DNA from: CAIQPS01 sp963783835
GTDB lineage: Bacteria > Actinomycetota > Thermoleophilia > RBG-16-64-13
Direction of reading: 5' to 3'
Assembly (NCBI GenBank): GCA_963783835.1
Contig: CAWAOX010000014.1
Span: 1-64,000, forward strand
Length of the DNA: 64,000 nt
Notes under the pieces: model-generated
Told to the model about the DNA's origin: nothing
The model's input: the letters and a program-made list of their open reading frames with translations, nothing else
Databases searched by the model: none
Shown: positions 45,016 through 53,200 of the stretch, one piece after another
How the letters are laid out: each line of letters begins with the position of its first letter
Numbering within the stretch: the first letter of the stretch is position 1
Position numbers and translations under genes: made by a program

Positions 45016-45447
45016 ATGGCGGTGGGTCTCAAGGTCAGCCTGTATCTTCTCGGGGAGGCGGACGGCCGCACCCACTACGTGGAGGAGCCGGTGGGCGAAA
45101 ACCAGCCCGTTCTCGGGACCCTGTCGGTCGAGAGCGCGGCGCTTCCCCAGCCCGCGCCCCCCGTGATCGAGGTGGTGGTGGGATTCCGCAAGGCGGCGGT
45201 CACGGCGGCGCCCGTGGACCTGAGCCGGTTCGTCCCTCCCCCGGTCGAGACGCTCAAAGCAGGCGACAAGGTCACGATCGTCAAGGACCGCACCTCGGGG
45301 ATACGCTATCCGCCCGAATGGTTGGAACAGTACCTGGGGCGGACCGGGAGGATACTCTGGACGACCGCCGGGGGGGCCATGGTCAAGCTGGACAAGGGAG
45401 CCACCTGGTTCCCCTATTCCGAGCTCGAGCGCTCCGCTCAGCAGTAA
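45016..45447 (+). CDS. Hypothetical protein, 143 residues
   Basis: No family recognised. The protein has a beta-rich N-terminal half (VSLYLLGEADGRTHYVEEPVG), a Pro-rich centre (SRFVPPPVETLKAGDKVTIVKDRTSG) and a C-terminal SH3/KOW-like stretch (WLEQYLGRTGRILWTTAGGAMVKLDKGATWFPYSELE). It follows the RidA gene after four bases and so belongs to the same transcript as the alpha/beta hydrolase. Cytoplasmic; no signal peptide. Confidence 0.65.
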   Translation: MAVGLKVSLYLLGEADGRTHYVEEPVGENQPVLGTLSVESAALPQPAPPVIEVVVGFRKAAVTAAPVDLSRFVPPPVETLKAGDKVTIVKDRTSGIRYPPEWLEQYLGRTGRILWTTAGGAMVKLDKGATWFPYSELERSAQQ

Positions 45448-45466
45448 GCCGCGACGCGGCACCGAG

Positions 45467-46090
45467 CTACGCCAGGTAGTGCGAGACCAACCCGCCGAAG
45501 CCGGCGAACGATAGCGGCGCCTCCTCGACCCGGCCGAACCCGTACCGGACGAAGGCGAAATCCATACCTGCCTGCTCGGCGGACTCCCGGTCGCCCTGGG
45601 TGTCGCCCACGTAGACGGCATGCGCCAGGCGGTGAGTCGCGGCCAGGTTCAGGAGCATCCCGGATTTAGCGATCCCCGATGAGCCGTGGCAGTCGCAGGC
45701 GGTGAAGCAGCCCCGTAGGCCGGTGGCCCCGAAGAACTCTTCCAGATACCAGTCGGGGCAATTGCTCACCAGGAACAAGGGATACCGCTCGGCAAGCCGG
45801 GGCAGACCCTCCGCGACCCCGCCGTAGAGCACTCCGGCCATCAACTCGATTCCGGTCCGCTCCCTGGCCTCGAGCAACTCGAGGGTTGGCACGGGGGCAG
45901 GTGACAGCTCGGGAAGAAGGATCTCCACACACTGAGGGAAGGGCCGGCCTGAGACGGAGCGGATGCCATCGACCGTCACCCGCCGGGACAGACCCAGTTC
46001 CTCGAGGGCCAGGTTCCAGCCGTAGGAAGAGGCGGCGGCCGCGTCCCAGAGGGTGCCGTCCAGGTCGAAGATGAGGGCATCGGGGGTCAT
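45467..46090 (-). CDS. HAD-superfamily hydrolase (phosphoglycolate-phosphatase-like)
   Basis: 207-residue phosphatase of the HAD-IA type. LIFDLDGTLWDAA holds nucleophile Asp9 and Asp11, LFLVSNCPDWYLEEFF motif II, and YVGDTQGDRESAEQAGMDFAFVRYGFG the terminal acidic motif. The cap domain is helical and small. Substrate cannot be fixed. It converges with the 45016 gene. Confidence 0.9.
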   Translation of the reverse strand: MTPDALIFDLDGTLWDAAAASSYGWNLALEELGLSRRVTVDGIRSVSGRPFPQCVEILLPELSPAPVPTLELLEARERTGIELMAGVLYGGVAEGLPRLAERYPLFLVSNCPDWYLEEFFGATGLRGCFTACDCHGSSGIAKSGMLLNLAATHRLAHAVYVGDTQGDRESAEQAGMDFAFVRYGFGRVEEAPLSFAGFGGLVSHYLA

Positions 46091-46103
46091 GAGGCCATTC
46101 TAC

Positions 46104-46159
46104 CCGGCGGGGGCGGCCCAGAAGAGCCTCCGGGAGCGGGGCGGCCGGCGGGGGCGGCC
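46104..46159. repeat. 15-base direct repeat in an intergenic GC tract
   Basis: CCGGCGGGGGCGGCC occurs at 46104-46118 and again at 46145-46159, both in the gap between the HAD gene and the rightward SDR gene. The composition is extreme even for this genome. A function is not evident. Confidence 0.4.
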
Positions 46160-46263
46160 GGGACCCTTCCGGGCGAATTGGTAAAGCCGTATCGCCAAAT
46201 CCTGGCAACCACGCCCCGAGTGCTATACGCTGTTGCGGGAGCGATGAGGGAAAGGACGGCCAG

Positions 46264-47031
46264 ATGACATCAGGGATCCAGGGAAGAGTGGCCATGGTCA
46301 CCGGCGGCGCGTCGGGTATCGGCAAGGCCGCCGCACTTGCGTTCGCCCGCGAGGGCGCCAAGGTGGCGATTGTCACCGCCAAGAGCCTGACCGCCGCCGC
46401 GCGCGTTGTCCAGGAGATCGAGGAAATGGACGGTGAGGCGACGTTCATCCAATGTGACGTGACCGACGAGGCGCAGGTTGAGGCCATGGTGGAGACCGTG
46501 GTCAAAAGATTCGGCGCCATCGACTTCGCTTTCAACAACGCCGGCGTGGGCCCGGACGGCGTGACCATACCGTTCAGCCAGCTGGTCGACCTGACCGAGA
46601 CCGACTGGGACGCCGTGGTCGACACCAACCTCAAGGGCGTCTTCCTCTGCATGAAGCACGAACTGCGGCGGATGAGAGAGCAGTGCTCGGGCGTCATCGT
46701 GAACACCTCGTCCACGGGGGGCCTCAAGATGATGCCGGGATTCGGCGCGTATGGGCCGAGCAAAGCCGCGGTCATGTCCCTTACGCGACTCGCGGCGGCA
46801 GAGAACAAGGACAAAGGCATCCGCGTCAACGTTGTGGCACCCGGACCCACGAAGGGAACGGGCATGTCCGACCGGTTGCTGAGCTGCATGAAAGAGGGGG
46901 CGGGCCCGCCGCGCCATCTCATGGGAGTCCCGGAAGATGTCGCCAAGGTCGTCCTCTGGCTCTGCTCGGACGAAGCCTCCTTCGTGACCGGCAACGTGAT
47001 CTCTGTGGATGGAGGGCTGGACATATCATGA
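46264..47031 (+). CDS. Short-chain dehydrogenase/reductase
   Basis: Classical SDR of 255 residues: MVTGGASGIGKAAALAFAREGAKVAIV cofactor motif, NNAG in FNNAGVGPDG, Ser in NTSSTGGLKMM and catalytic YGPSK (Tyr about 160, Lys 164). The end EASFVTGNVISVDGGLDIS is typical. The next gene overlaps its stop by four bases, so they are coupled. Substrate unknown. Confidence 0.93.
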   Translation: MTSGIQGRVAMVTGGASGIGKAAALAFAREGAKVAIVTAKSLTAAARVVQEIEEMDGEATFIQCDVTDEAQVEAMVETVVKRFGAIDFAFNNAGVGPDGVTIPFSQLVDLTETDWDAVVDTNLKGVFLCMKHELRRMREQCSGVIVNTSSTGGLKMMPGFGAYGPSKAAVMSLTRLAAAENKDKGIRVNVVAPGPTKGTGMSDRLLSCMKEGAGPPRHLMGVPEDVAKVVLWLCSDEASFVTGNVISVDGGLDIS

Positions 47032-47477
47032 GCAAGTACGCCAAATGGATCGTCACCCGGCCGATGGCCGAGGAGCACGGCTACGAGGTCAAGGACGGCC
47101 CCGACGTACTATCGTCGATGGCCTATCTGGATGGGGGCGTCATCCCGGGGGCCTTCTACGTGGAGACCCACTGGTTCCACAAACCGACGAAGTACTCGCC
47201 GAAGCAACACACCCACGACTTCGACGAGACCCTCGGTTTCTTCGGGGCGGACCCAGACGACCCGATGAACCTGCACGGCGAGGTGGAGCTGTGGATCGAA
47301 GACGAGCGGCTTGTGCTCGCCCAGAGCTGCCTGGTCTACATCCCGGCCGGCACGCAGCACTGCCCCATGAACGTCCTGCGGGCGGATAGGCCGATCTTCC
47401 ACTTCTCCACCGGGAACTCCAGCAAGGCTTACGAGCGCGAGCCGGGGAACGCGAACCAAGCTCCACCTTTGGTCTGA
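47028..47477 (+). CDS. Cupin-like protein
   Basis: 149 residues from the ATG overlapping the SDR stop. THDFDETLGFFG and the later CLVYIPAGTQHCPMNVLRADRPIFHF fit the two cupin motifs (His/Asp/Glu and Pro-Gly-x-x-His). The metal site would include His and Glu of HTHDFDE and His of AGTQH. The protein may be an isomerase, dioxygenase or binding protein acting with the SDR. Assignment to a named family is not possible from sequence alone. Confidence 0.78.
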   Translation: MSKYAKWIVTRPMAEEHGYEVKDGPDVLSSMAYLDGGVIPGAFYVETHWFHKPTKYSPKQHTHDFDETLGFFGADPDDPMNLHGEVELWIEDERLVLAQSCLVYIPAGTQHCPMNVLRADRPIFHFSTGNSSKAYEREPGNANQAPPLV

Positions 47478-47546
47478 TTCCGATAGTGCGCGGTTGCTCT
47501 ACGCTTTTGCCTCGGGAGAGACACTAGGGTACTTCGTCGAGTGGTC

Positions 47547-47582
47547 GCATGCTACTCAGCATGCTTAAATACATGTGATAAT
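47547..47582 (+). promoter_or_regulatory. Candidate promoter and operator of the toxin-antitoxin module
   Basis: GCATGCT-ACTC-AGCATGC (47547-47564) is a perfect 7-base inverted repeat. An extended -10 element TGTGATAAT (GATAAT at 47577-47582) follows at 13 bases, so the repeat overlaps the -35 position. Autorepression by the ribbon-helix-helix antitoxin encoded 65 bases downstream would be expected. The region is AT-richer than its surroundings. Confidence 0.55.
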
Positions 47583-47646
47583 GGTTGCATTTGTGCCATT
47601 ACCCCGGTAGACTCCTTGTCAGGAATGCTATGAGGAGGGAACCGTC

Positions 47647-47892
47647 ATGAACGGTCACGTCGCCAAAGCGCCGGTCCAAGTTCGGTTGTCGGCGCCGGTT
47701 CGCGAATTCCTCGCACAGGCCGCCAAGGAGCGCGGCGAGACTCAGAGCCAGGTAGTGACCGACGCTCTCAATTGCCTGCGCGAGCAGCGGGTGGAAGCTC
47801 TGATGGAAGAGGGCTACCGTAAACTCGGCGAGTCGCAGTTGGCGTTGGTCGAGGCCGGACTTGCCGCCGCGCTACCGATCGTTCCGCGATAG
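47647..47892 (+). CDS. mazE: MazE/ribbon-helix-helix-type antitoxin
   Basis: 81 residues. The N-terminal part VQVRLSAPVREFLAQAAKERGETQSQVVTDALNCLRE fits a ribbon-helix-helix DNA-binding domain, and the acidic/amphipathic tail would bind the toxin. The start has AGGAGGGAACCGTC before the ATG. The stop is two bases before the MazF-like toxin gene. This order (antitoxin first) and the repeat in the promoter are standard for type II modules. Confidence 0.8.
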   Translation: MNGHVAKAPVQVRLSAPVREFLAQAAKERGETQSQVVTDALNCLREQRVEALMEEGYRKLGESQLALVEAGLAAALPIVPR

Positions 47893-47894
47893 CT

Positions 47895-48215
47895 GTGGCT
47901 CTGAGGGGCGAGGTCTACTGGGCAAGGCTCCCTGCTCCGGTGGGACGCCGCCCGGTCGTGATCGTCCAGAACAACAAGGGGAACCAACACTCGCTCGCGG
48001 TCATCGTAGCCACGATCTCCACCTCCCCTCCCGATCTCGAGTATCCGTTTCTTGTGGCGCTGGACGCCCACCTGCTGGGCGAGCCCTGCTGGGTCCATTG
48101 CGAGACCATCCTCACGATTCCTCAGAGTCTCCTGGACGGCCGGCTTGGAGCCCTTGGCCACAGTGAGCTGATCAGGGTCGATGAGGCGCTGAAACGGTCA
48201 CTTGGTCTGAAGTGA
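47895..48215 (+). CDS. mazF: MazF/PemK-family mRNA interferase toxin
   Basis: 106 residues from GTG 47895. LRGEVYWARLPAPVGRRPVVIVQNN is the conserved first part (RG-x-VYWA...RPxVIVQ), VATISTSPP and CWVHCETILTIPQSLL continue the PemK/MazF fold, and LGALGHSELIRVDEALKRSLGL is the last helix. The usual catalytic Arg (in RP) and Thr/Ser are present. Sequence-specific mRNA cleavage is expected. The 127 bases after it hold no further gene. Confidence 0.9.
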   Translation: MALRGEVYWARLPAPVGRRPVVIVQNNKGNQHSLAVIVATISTSPPDLEYPFLVALDAHLLGEPCWVHCETILTIPQSLLDGRLGALGHSELIRVDEALKRSLGLK

Positions 48216-48342
48216 CCTTCCGCAAGGTTCCGCGTCTCCAGCGCGACGCGGATCACGAGCAGATGGAGTTCGGCGGCGCCGAGTCCGTCGAGGACGAATA
48301 GCCGAAGCTGCCGTTCCCGGCTCCCTAGCCCAGCCCCCTGTC

Positions 48343-48570
48343 TCAGCCCCCCAGGGCGAAAGCGCCAGAGTGCAGTTCCCGACGGGGTTGTGGTTGAACA
48401 CCGGGAACCGGGAACCGCGATCCGCCAAGCGCGCTCGTCCCCGTGAGGGTGCCGGCGAGAAAGCCCAGGATGTTCTCGGGACCGAGGGCGTCGGCGCCGT
48501 CGAGCTCTTCTTCCTGGAGGACGCCGGTAGCGAGATCGACCCAGAGGATCTTCCCGCAGTATCCGTTCAT
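48343..48570 (-). pseudogene. Remnant of aldehyde:ferredoxin oxidoreductase N-terminus
   Basis: The frame starts MNGYCGKILWVDLATGVLQEEEL, the classical beginning of tungsten-containing AOR-family enzymes. It jumps directly to LGPENILGFLAGTLTGTSALGGSRFPV, a segment normally about 60 residues further on. So an internal deletion has occurred near 48500. Within SRFPV the 7-base unit GGTTCCC is tandemly doubled and throws the frame. In the other frame the sequence runs on (NPVGNCTLALSPWGAETGGW) and then degrades. No tungstopterin-binding core follows. It is the last element of the catabolic operon running left from 55846. Confidence 0.72.
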
Positions 48571-48598
48571 CGGCGACAGCCGCTCGTCCGCAGGGCCT

Positions 48599-49594
48599 TC
48601 ACGAACAGTTCTTCTCTTCTTGCACTTTGACGAGAGCCACCATCACCTCGTTCACGGGCGTGGGGATCCCGAGCCTCTTGCCTTCTCGTACGATACTGCC
48701 GTTGATGGCGTCGATCTCGGTGCGGCGCCCTTTCTCGAGGTCCTGCAACATGGAGCACTTGGGCTTGGTGCCGGAGTCGTGGAACCTCTGGATGGTGTCG
48801 AGCAAGCCCTGGATGGGATCCACCACCGGAGCGGGCCCTCCCGTCTGACCGGAGCCGGCCGCCGGAGCCGGACCCTTGGGCGCTTCCAGCGTGATTCCCG
48901 CCGCCGTGGTGACGGCCACGCATTCCTGGGCCATCTTGACTATCAACTCTCGGGCGTGAGGGTACGCGGCATACTCGTCGTTGGTCAGCCTCATCGCCGT
49001 GCCCAACGCCAGGGGGACGTTCTGCAGCACCTTGCTCCAGATGAGCTGCTGCACGTTCTCCGAGACGACCACGTCCAGCCCCGCGCTCCGAAAGATGTCC
49101 GCTATCTCGTCCACGTCGGGACTCACAACTCCGGAGACAGGCCCGATCTTGAGCCCTCCGGTTCCGACCACCCAACTCAATCGGTTGAGAGCGACAGGGG
49201 TGACCACGCAGAAGAACACCCCGCCAATGACCCGGGAATCGTCGCCGAGCACCTCCACGATGCTCTCCAGGTTGCCGGCGCCGTTCTGGACCGACATCAC
49301 CCAGGTGTGGGCGCCGACGAGGCCGCGGGCGCCGGCTATGGCCTCCCGGGTGGCGTTCGATTTGACCGCCAGGACCACTAAATCGGCTGTCCCCACCGTC
49401 CGCACGTCCCCGGTGATCTTCACCGCCGCCTGGAGACTCTTGCCGTCGGACATGTCGATCCTGACGCCGCCTTCTTGGATGGCGGAGACGACGTCATCGC
49501 GAAGCTCGACCAGCGCTACATCCTGACCGGCGTCGACCAAGAGGGCTCCCAGAAGGCTGCCGATATTGCCTGCGCCGATGATCGCTATCTTCAC
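48599..49594 (-). CDS. 2-dehydropantoate 2-reductase-like protein (ApbA/PanE family)
   Basis: NADPH-dependent ketoacid reductase fold, 331 residues. IAIIGAGNIGSLLGALLVDAGQDVALVE is the dinucleotide motif, LVVLAVKSNATREAI and VMSVQNGAGNLESIVEVLG are family motifs, and the helical C-terminal domain includes WSKVLQNVPLALGTAMRLTNDE and KCSMLQDLEKGRRTEIDAINGSIV. The latter contains the Lys/Glu-type active-site region. Its place after a ThDP enzyme gene (21-base gap) in an aromatic-catabolism-like operon suggests reduction or oxidation of an alpha-hydroxy/keto acid rather than pantothenate synthesis. Confidence 0.88.
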   Translation of the reverse strand: MKIAIIGAGNIGSLLGALLVDAGQDVALVELRDDVVSAIQEGGVRIDMSDGKSLQAAVKITGDVRTVGTADLVVLAVKSNATREAIAGARGLVGAHTWVMSVQNGAGNLESIVEVLGDDSRVIGGVFFCVVTPVALNRLSWVVGTGGLKIGPVSGVVSPDVDEIADIFRSAGLDVVVSENVQQLIWSKVLQNVPLALGTAMRLTNDEYAAYPHARELIVKMAQECVAVTTAAGITLEAPKGPAPAAGSGQTGGPAPVVDPIQGLLDTIQRFHDSGTKPKCSMLQDLEKGRRTEIDAINGSIVREGKRLGIPTPVNEVMVALVKVQEEKNCS

Positions 49595-49615
49595 TGGGCC
49601 CGCCGGCAGCCGTGA

Positions 49616-51271
49616 TCAGAAGGACGCGTCAACGGTGATGTCAAGCAGATTGGGGGCACCCGAGCCAAGGGCCTCCTCCAGCGCCGCCTTCAGATCGCTG
49701 GGGTCGGTCACTTTGCGGGCAGCGATGCCCATGCCTTCGGCGATCTTGCAGAAATCAATATCGGGCGGCGACAGCACGGTGCCCAGGTTGCGGCCCTTGA
49801 CGCCCTCGCCCATCAGCTTGGTCTTCATGATGCGGACCTGCCTATAGGCGCCGTTGGAGAGGATGACGAAGGTCACCGGGATGTCGTAGTGGGCCGCGTT
49901 CCACAGGCTCTGGATGGACCACATGGCGCTGCCGTCGCCGCTGATGCACACCACCGGCCGGTCGGGTGACGCCAGCTTGGCGCCGAGCGCGGTCGGGAGC
50001 CCACCGCCGATACTGCCCCCGCCGCGCGCCCGTTGGTAGCTGCGCAATTCCGCGAAGGGGATCGTCCTCCTGAGGATGGCCGAATACGACCAGCAATCGT
50101 CCACGATCCTGGTGCCTGGGGCGATGGCGTCCCGGATCTCGGCCATGAGCCTGGTGCCGGAGATGGGGGTGTTGTCCCACTCAGCCAGGACCTTCCTCTC
50201 AAAGGCGCCCACCATCGCCCGCCTCTCGGCTGCGATGATCTTGGTCCTCTCGGCGATGGCCGCCCGGGCATCCGCGGTCAGCCCGGCATCGAGCGCCTTG
50301 GATAGATCGCTCAGGGCCACCTTGATGTCGCCCTCCACCCCGCAGGCGATGGGGAAGTTCTTGGCTATCTGCCACGGGTTGTTGTCGATCTGGATGATCT
50401 TGGTGGAGGCCGGTACCAGGGGCTTGGTAGTGGGGATGGCCTGCTGGAAGAGCATGGCCCCCACGGCCACCAGGACGTCCACTTTCTCCAGGATATCCCG
50501 GGTGGCGATGCTGTTGGGGTCCATGTCGCCGATGTACAGGGGATGGTGGACCGGGAAGTTCACGTCGGCCATCCAGGGTTGATACACCCGGGCGCCGATC
50601 TGCTCGGCAAAACGGACCATCTCGGCGAGCGCCTCGCACTTGGTCACGCCGTCCTCGACGATGATGGCCGGGTTCCGCGCCGCCAGGAGCAGCTCCACGG
50701 CGGCTTCGATCGAGCGGTCGTCCGGATGCAGCCTGGTGTAGGAGTGGGCGCTCGGCTGATACTCAAACTCGAAAGTGTTGGCCAGAACGTCCAGCGGCAG
50801 GGAGACCATGACCGGCCCCATGGGCGGGTGAGTCGCGATCTTGAACGCGCGCCGCATGATCGTGGGCAGGTCTTCGGGGCGGATCACTTCTGCGGCCCAC
50901 TTGGTGAAGGGGGCGGCGATCTTGACCAGGTTGTCCGACATGGCCGCTTCCTCGGCCAGGATGCGGGTGTCCTGTTGCCCCACCGTGACCACCAGGGGAA
51001 CCCCGCCCCACCACGCGTTGGACAACATCGGCATGCCGGCGGCCAGGCCGGTGCCGGTGTGCAGATTGAGGAATCCCACCTTGCCGGAGGTGCGGGCATA
51101 GCCTTCAGCCATCCCCACGGCCGCCAACTCGTGCATACAGAGGACGTACTTGATCTCCGGATGGTCTTCCATGACGTCCACGAACTGTGCCTCGGTCGCC
51201 CCGGGGATGCCGAAGACATACTCCACGCCCTCGGCGCGCAGTATCTGCATCAATGCTTCTTTGCCTGTCAT
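49616..51271 (-). CDS. Thiamine-diphosphate enzyme, benzoylformate decarboxylase/acetolactate synthase-like
   Basis: ThDP-dependent lyase of 551 residues. The N-terminal Pyr domain has YVFGIPGATEAQFVDVM and the cofactor-activating Glu in MHELAAVGMAEGYART. A central domain (about 200-330) follows. The PP domain has GGGSIGGGLPTALGAKLA and the metal motif GDGSAMWSIQSLWNAAHYDIPVTFVILSN, closest to benzoylformate decarboxylase. No FAD-type activation loop signature stands out. ATG 51271 overlaps the upstream stop (ATGA) and has GGAG eight bases before it; GTG 51280 would add three residues. C-C cleavage of a 2-oxo or 1,2-diketone intermediate of ring degradation is a reasonable inference. Confidence 0.88.
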   Translation of the reverse strand: MTGKEALMQILRAEGVEYVFGIPGATEAQFVDVMEDHPEIKYVLCMHELAAVGMAEGYARTSGKVGFLNLHTGTGLAAGMPMLSNAWWGGVPLVVTVGQQDTRILAEEAAMSDNLVKIAAPFTKWAAEVIRPEDLPTIMRRAFKIATHPPMGPVMVSLPLDVLANTFEFEYQPSAHSYTRLHPDDRSIEAAVELLLAARNPAIIVEDGVTKCEALAEMVRFAEQIGARVYQPWMADVNFPVHHPLYIGDMDPNSIATRDILEKVDVLVAVGAMLFQQAIPTTKPLVPASTKIIQIDNNPWQIAKNFPIACGVEGDIKVALSDLSKALDAGLTADARAAIAERTKIIAAERRAMVGAFERKVLAEWDNTPISGTRLMAEIRDAIAPGTRIVDDCWSYSAILRRTIPFAELRSYQRARGGGSIGGGLPTALGAKLASPDRPVVCISGDGSAMWSIQSLWNAAHYDIPVTFVILSNGAYRQVRIMKTKLMGEGVKGRNLGTVLSPPDIDFCKIAEGMGIAARKVTDPSDLKAALEEALGSGAPNLLDITVDASF

Positions 51272-52101
51272 TGGTACCACTCCGGCGCCTTTCGCCAGCC
51301 CTCAAAATCGGGCATGCTGTGCGAGCAGAAGATCTCGGCCCCGTACTGCGCGGCCACGTCCTTGATCTTCTGCAGCGATTCGGTGCCCTTGACCGGATCG
51401 AGGTGGAAGCCGCCGATGACCATCATCTCCAGGTTGCGCGGGGTCATGGCCGCGTCGCCGGTGAAGAGCATCGGCCTGCGCGAGGCCGCCCCGGCGCCGT
51501 CGCCGCCGAACTCCACCAAGAGACTGTAGTGGCCGGCCGAATGCCCCAGGGTCTCGATCAGATGTACCCCTTTGGCCACCTCGACGTCGCCCCGGATCAG
51601 TTCGTACTTGGGTGACCCTCCCCGGCCGCCATCGCCCTCGCTGCCCAGGTCAAGACCATCCCGCGCCGCTCCCAGGGCCGGGTCGAAGCTGAGGTCCGAG
51701 TAACTCAGCCGCTCGAAGAGGGCGGGCTTCTGTGCCTGGGCATACTCGTCGGCGTGGCAGTAGACCAGCGCCCTGGAGAAGAACTCGTGCCCCCCGCAAT
51801 GGTCGATGTGCAGGTGAGAGCTGAGCACGTGGGTCACGTCGGACGGCTCGAGCCCCAGCTTGGCCAGTTGGGCGGGGAGGGTCTGGTCCGGGGTCTGCAG
51901 CGGCTGGTCGCCGGGGATGTAGCTCTGCATGTGAAGTAGGTCGAAGCCGGTGTCGTAGATGAACAGACCATCTTCGTGCTCGACCAGCACGGAGTAGACG
52001 GGAAAGCGGATATCGCCGCTCGGGCCCCGGTTCCAGTAGACCTTGTAGCCGTCGATGGCGAGCGAGCCGCCGTCCAGCAGACACACGCGAGTCGGTTTCA
52101 C
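51268..52101 (-). CDS. Metallo-beta-lactamase-fold hydrolase, lactonase-like
   Basis: 277-residue Zn hydrolase. VLSSHLHIDHCGGH is the HxHxDH motif, with later His in LIETLGHSAGHYSLLVE, Asp in LFTGDAAMT and His in VIGGFHLDP, the layout of AHL-lactonase (AiiA/AttM)-like enzymes. A Gly-rich insert (LGSEGDGGRGGSPK, about 155-168) is unusual. The GTG start has AAGGAGGTCG upstream. In this operon a role in opening a lactone or cyclic intermediate is more likely than quorum quenching. Confidence 0.88.
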   Translation of the reverse strand: MKPTRVCLLDGGSLAIDGYKVYWNRGPSGDIRFPVYSVLVEHEDGLFIYDTGFDLLHMQSYIPGDQPLQTPDQTLPAQLAKLGLEPSDVTHVLSSHLHIDHCGGHEFFSRALVYCHADEYAQAQKPALFERLSYSDLSFDPALGAARDGLDLGSEGDGGRGGSPKYELIRGDVEVAKGVHLIETLGHSAGHYSLLVEFGGDGAGAASRRPMLFTGDAAMTPRNLEMMVIGGFHLDPVKGTESLQKIKDVAAQYGAEIFCSHSMPDFEGWRKAPEWYQ

Positions 52102-52170
52102 GATCGACCTCCTTGTCGGTGGCGACGCCGGCTACCGGTGCCGGTCATTGTCGGGCATCTGCCGCTCAGC

Positions 52171-53196
52171 TCAGAGCGACACTCCCAGCGCCGCCGCGTT
52201 CTTCTCGTAGAGCATCTCCTTCTCGACCTCCGAAAGACCCCGGCCTTCGAGGAAGGCCAAGCACTCGTCCATCTTGCCATAAGGATAGTCGCTGCCGAAG
52301 ACCACATGCTCCTTGCCCAGGTCGTTCCATGAACAGGTGAAGGCGCCGGGCAGGTAGTTGCAGCTCGTCGACACCCACATGTTCTCGCGGAGGTACTCGC
52401 TCGGTTTGCGCTTGAGGGGGACGAAGGCGCCCGAGTCGGCCGCGACATGCGCGAAGTTCGCGGCGAAGTCGATACGGTCGAGGAGGAAGGGCAGCCCCTC
52501 ACCGTAGTGGCCCAGGGCGACCTTGAGGTTCGGATGAGCGTCGAAGACTCCGCTCAGCACCAGCCGGAACATCGCCAACGAGGTCTCCACCCCAAAGCCG
52601 AAGCCAGGACCGGCCAAAGCCAGGCCGTAGGTCCAGAACTCCTTGATCATCGGCACGGTCGGGTGCAGGTAGATGGGGACGTCCAGTTCGGCGCACTTGG
52701 CCAGGATCGGCCAGTACCGCTTCTCGTCGATGTAGGAGTCCCCGTAGTTGCAGTGCGTCTTCCACCCCTTGAAGCCGAGATCCTTGACGCAGCGCTCGAT
52801 TTCCTTGACAGCTTCCTCCGGCTGCTTGGGGCACAGGGCGGCGTAACCGATGAAGCGGTCGGGATACCTGGCGATGGCGGCGGCCAGCTCGTCGTTGGCC
52901 TCCCGAGCGAGCTCTGTGGCCCACGAGGGCTCAAGTTGCTCGATGCCGGGAGCGGTGAGGGAGAGAACGGCCACGTCGACCCCCGCCGCGTCCATGGCGG
53001 CGATCCGCCCCGCGCCGATGTCGAGCAGCTTCTCCAGGAGCGTGTCCGGATAGGGCTCGGCGGCGTCGGCCTGGTAGTAGAGGCGGCGGTTGCCGGTGGC
53101 GGGATCGCGGGCCAAGCGCGGGTAGCCCGGGTTGTCGGTGAGGGCATCCACCCAGCCCTGGGTGGCGAAATGCACCTCGAAATCGATCTTCTTCAC
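52171..53196 (-). CDS. Amidohydrolase-2 family decarboxylase (gamma-resorcylate decarboxylase-like)
   Basis: TIM-barrel metal enzyme of the ACMSD/resorcylate decarboxylase group, 341 residues. The N-terminus MKKIDFEVHF carries the Glu-x-His pair (Glu7, His9) used by gamma-resorcylate decarboxylase. Further ligands are expected in VPIYLHPTVP (His) and HVVFGSDYPYG (Asp). RFIGYAALCPKQPEEAVKEIERCV and NLKVALGHYGEGLPFLLDRID are family features. It starts four bases after the transhydroxylase-like gene with a GGGAGGG ribosome site. Non-oxidative decarboxylation of a dihydroxy- or trihydroxybenzoate fits both family and neighbour. Confidence 0.86.
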   Translation of the reverse strand: MKKIDFEVHFATQGWVDALTDNPGYPRLARDPATGNRRLYYQADAAEPYPDTLLEKLLDIGAGRIAAMDAAGVDVAVLSLTAPGIEQLEPSWATELAREANDELAAAIARYPDRFIGYAALCPKQPEEAVKEIERCVKDLGFKGWKTHCNYGDSYIDEKRYWPILAKCAELDVPIYLHPTVPMIKEFWTYGLALAGPGFGFGVETSLAMFRLVLSGVFDAHPNLKVALGHYGEGLPFLLDRIDFAANFAHVAADSGAFVPLKRKPSEYLRENMWVSTSCNYLPGAFTCSWNDLGKEHVVFGSDYPYGKMDECLAFLEGRGLSEVEKEMLYEKNAAALGVSL

Positions 53197-53200
53197 GTGT

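Noticed and set aside
46104..46159. CRISPR-like or mobile-element repeat
   Set aside because: Only two copies of a 15-base GC-rich unit, with no regular spacer series and no associated genes.
51268..52101. Quorum-quenching AHL lactonase
   Set aside because: The metal motif fits, but so do many lactonases; the operon context favours a catabolic role, so only a general call is made.
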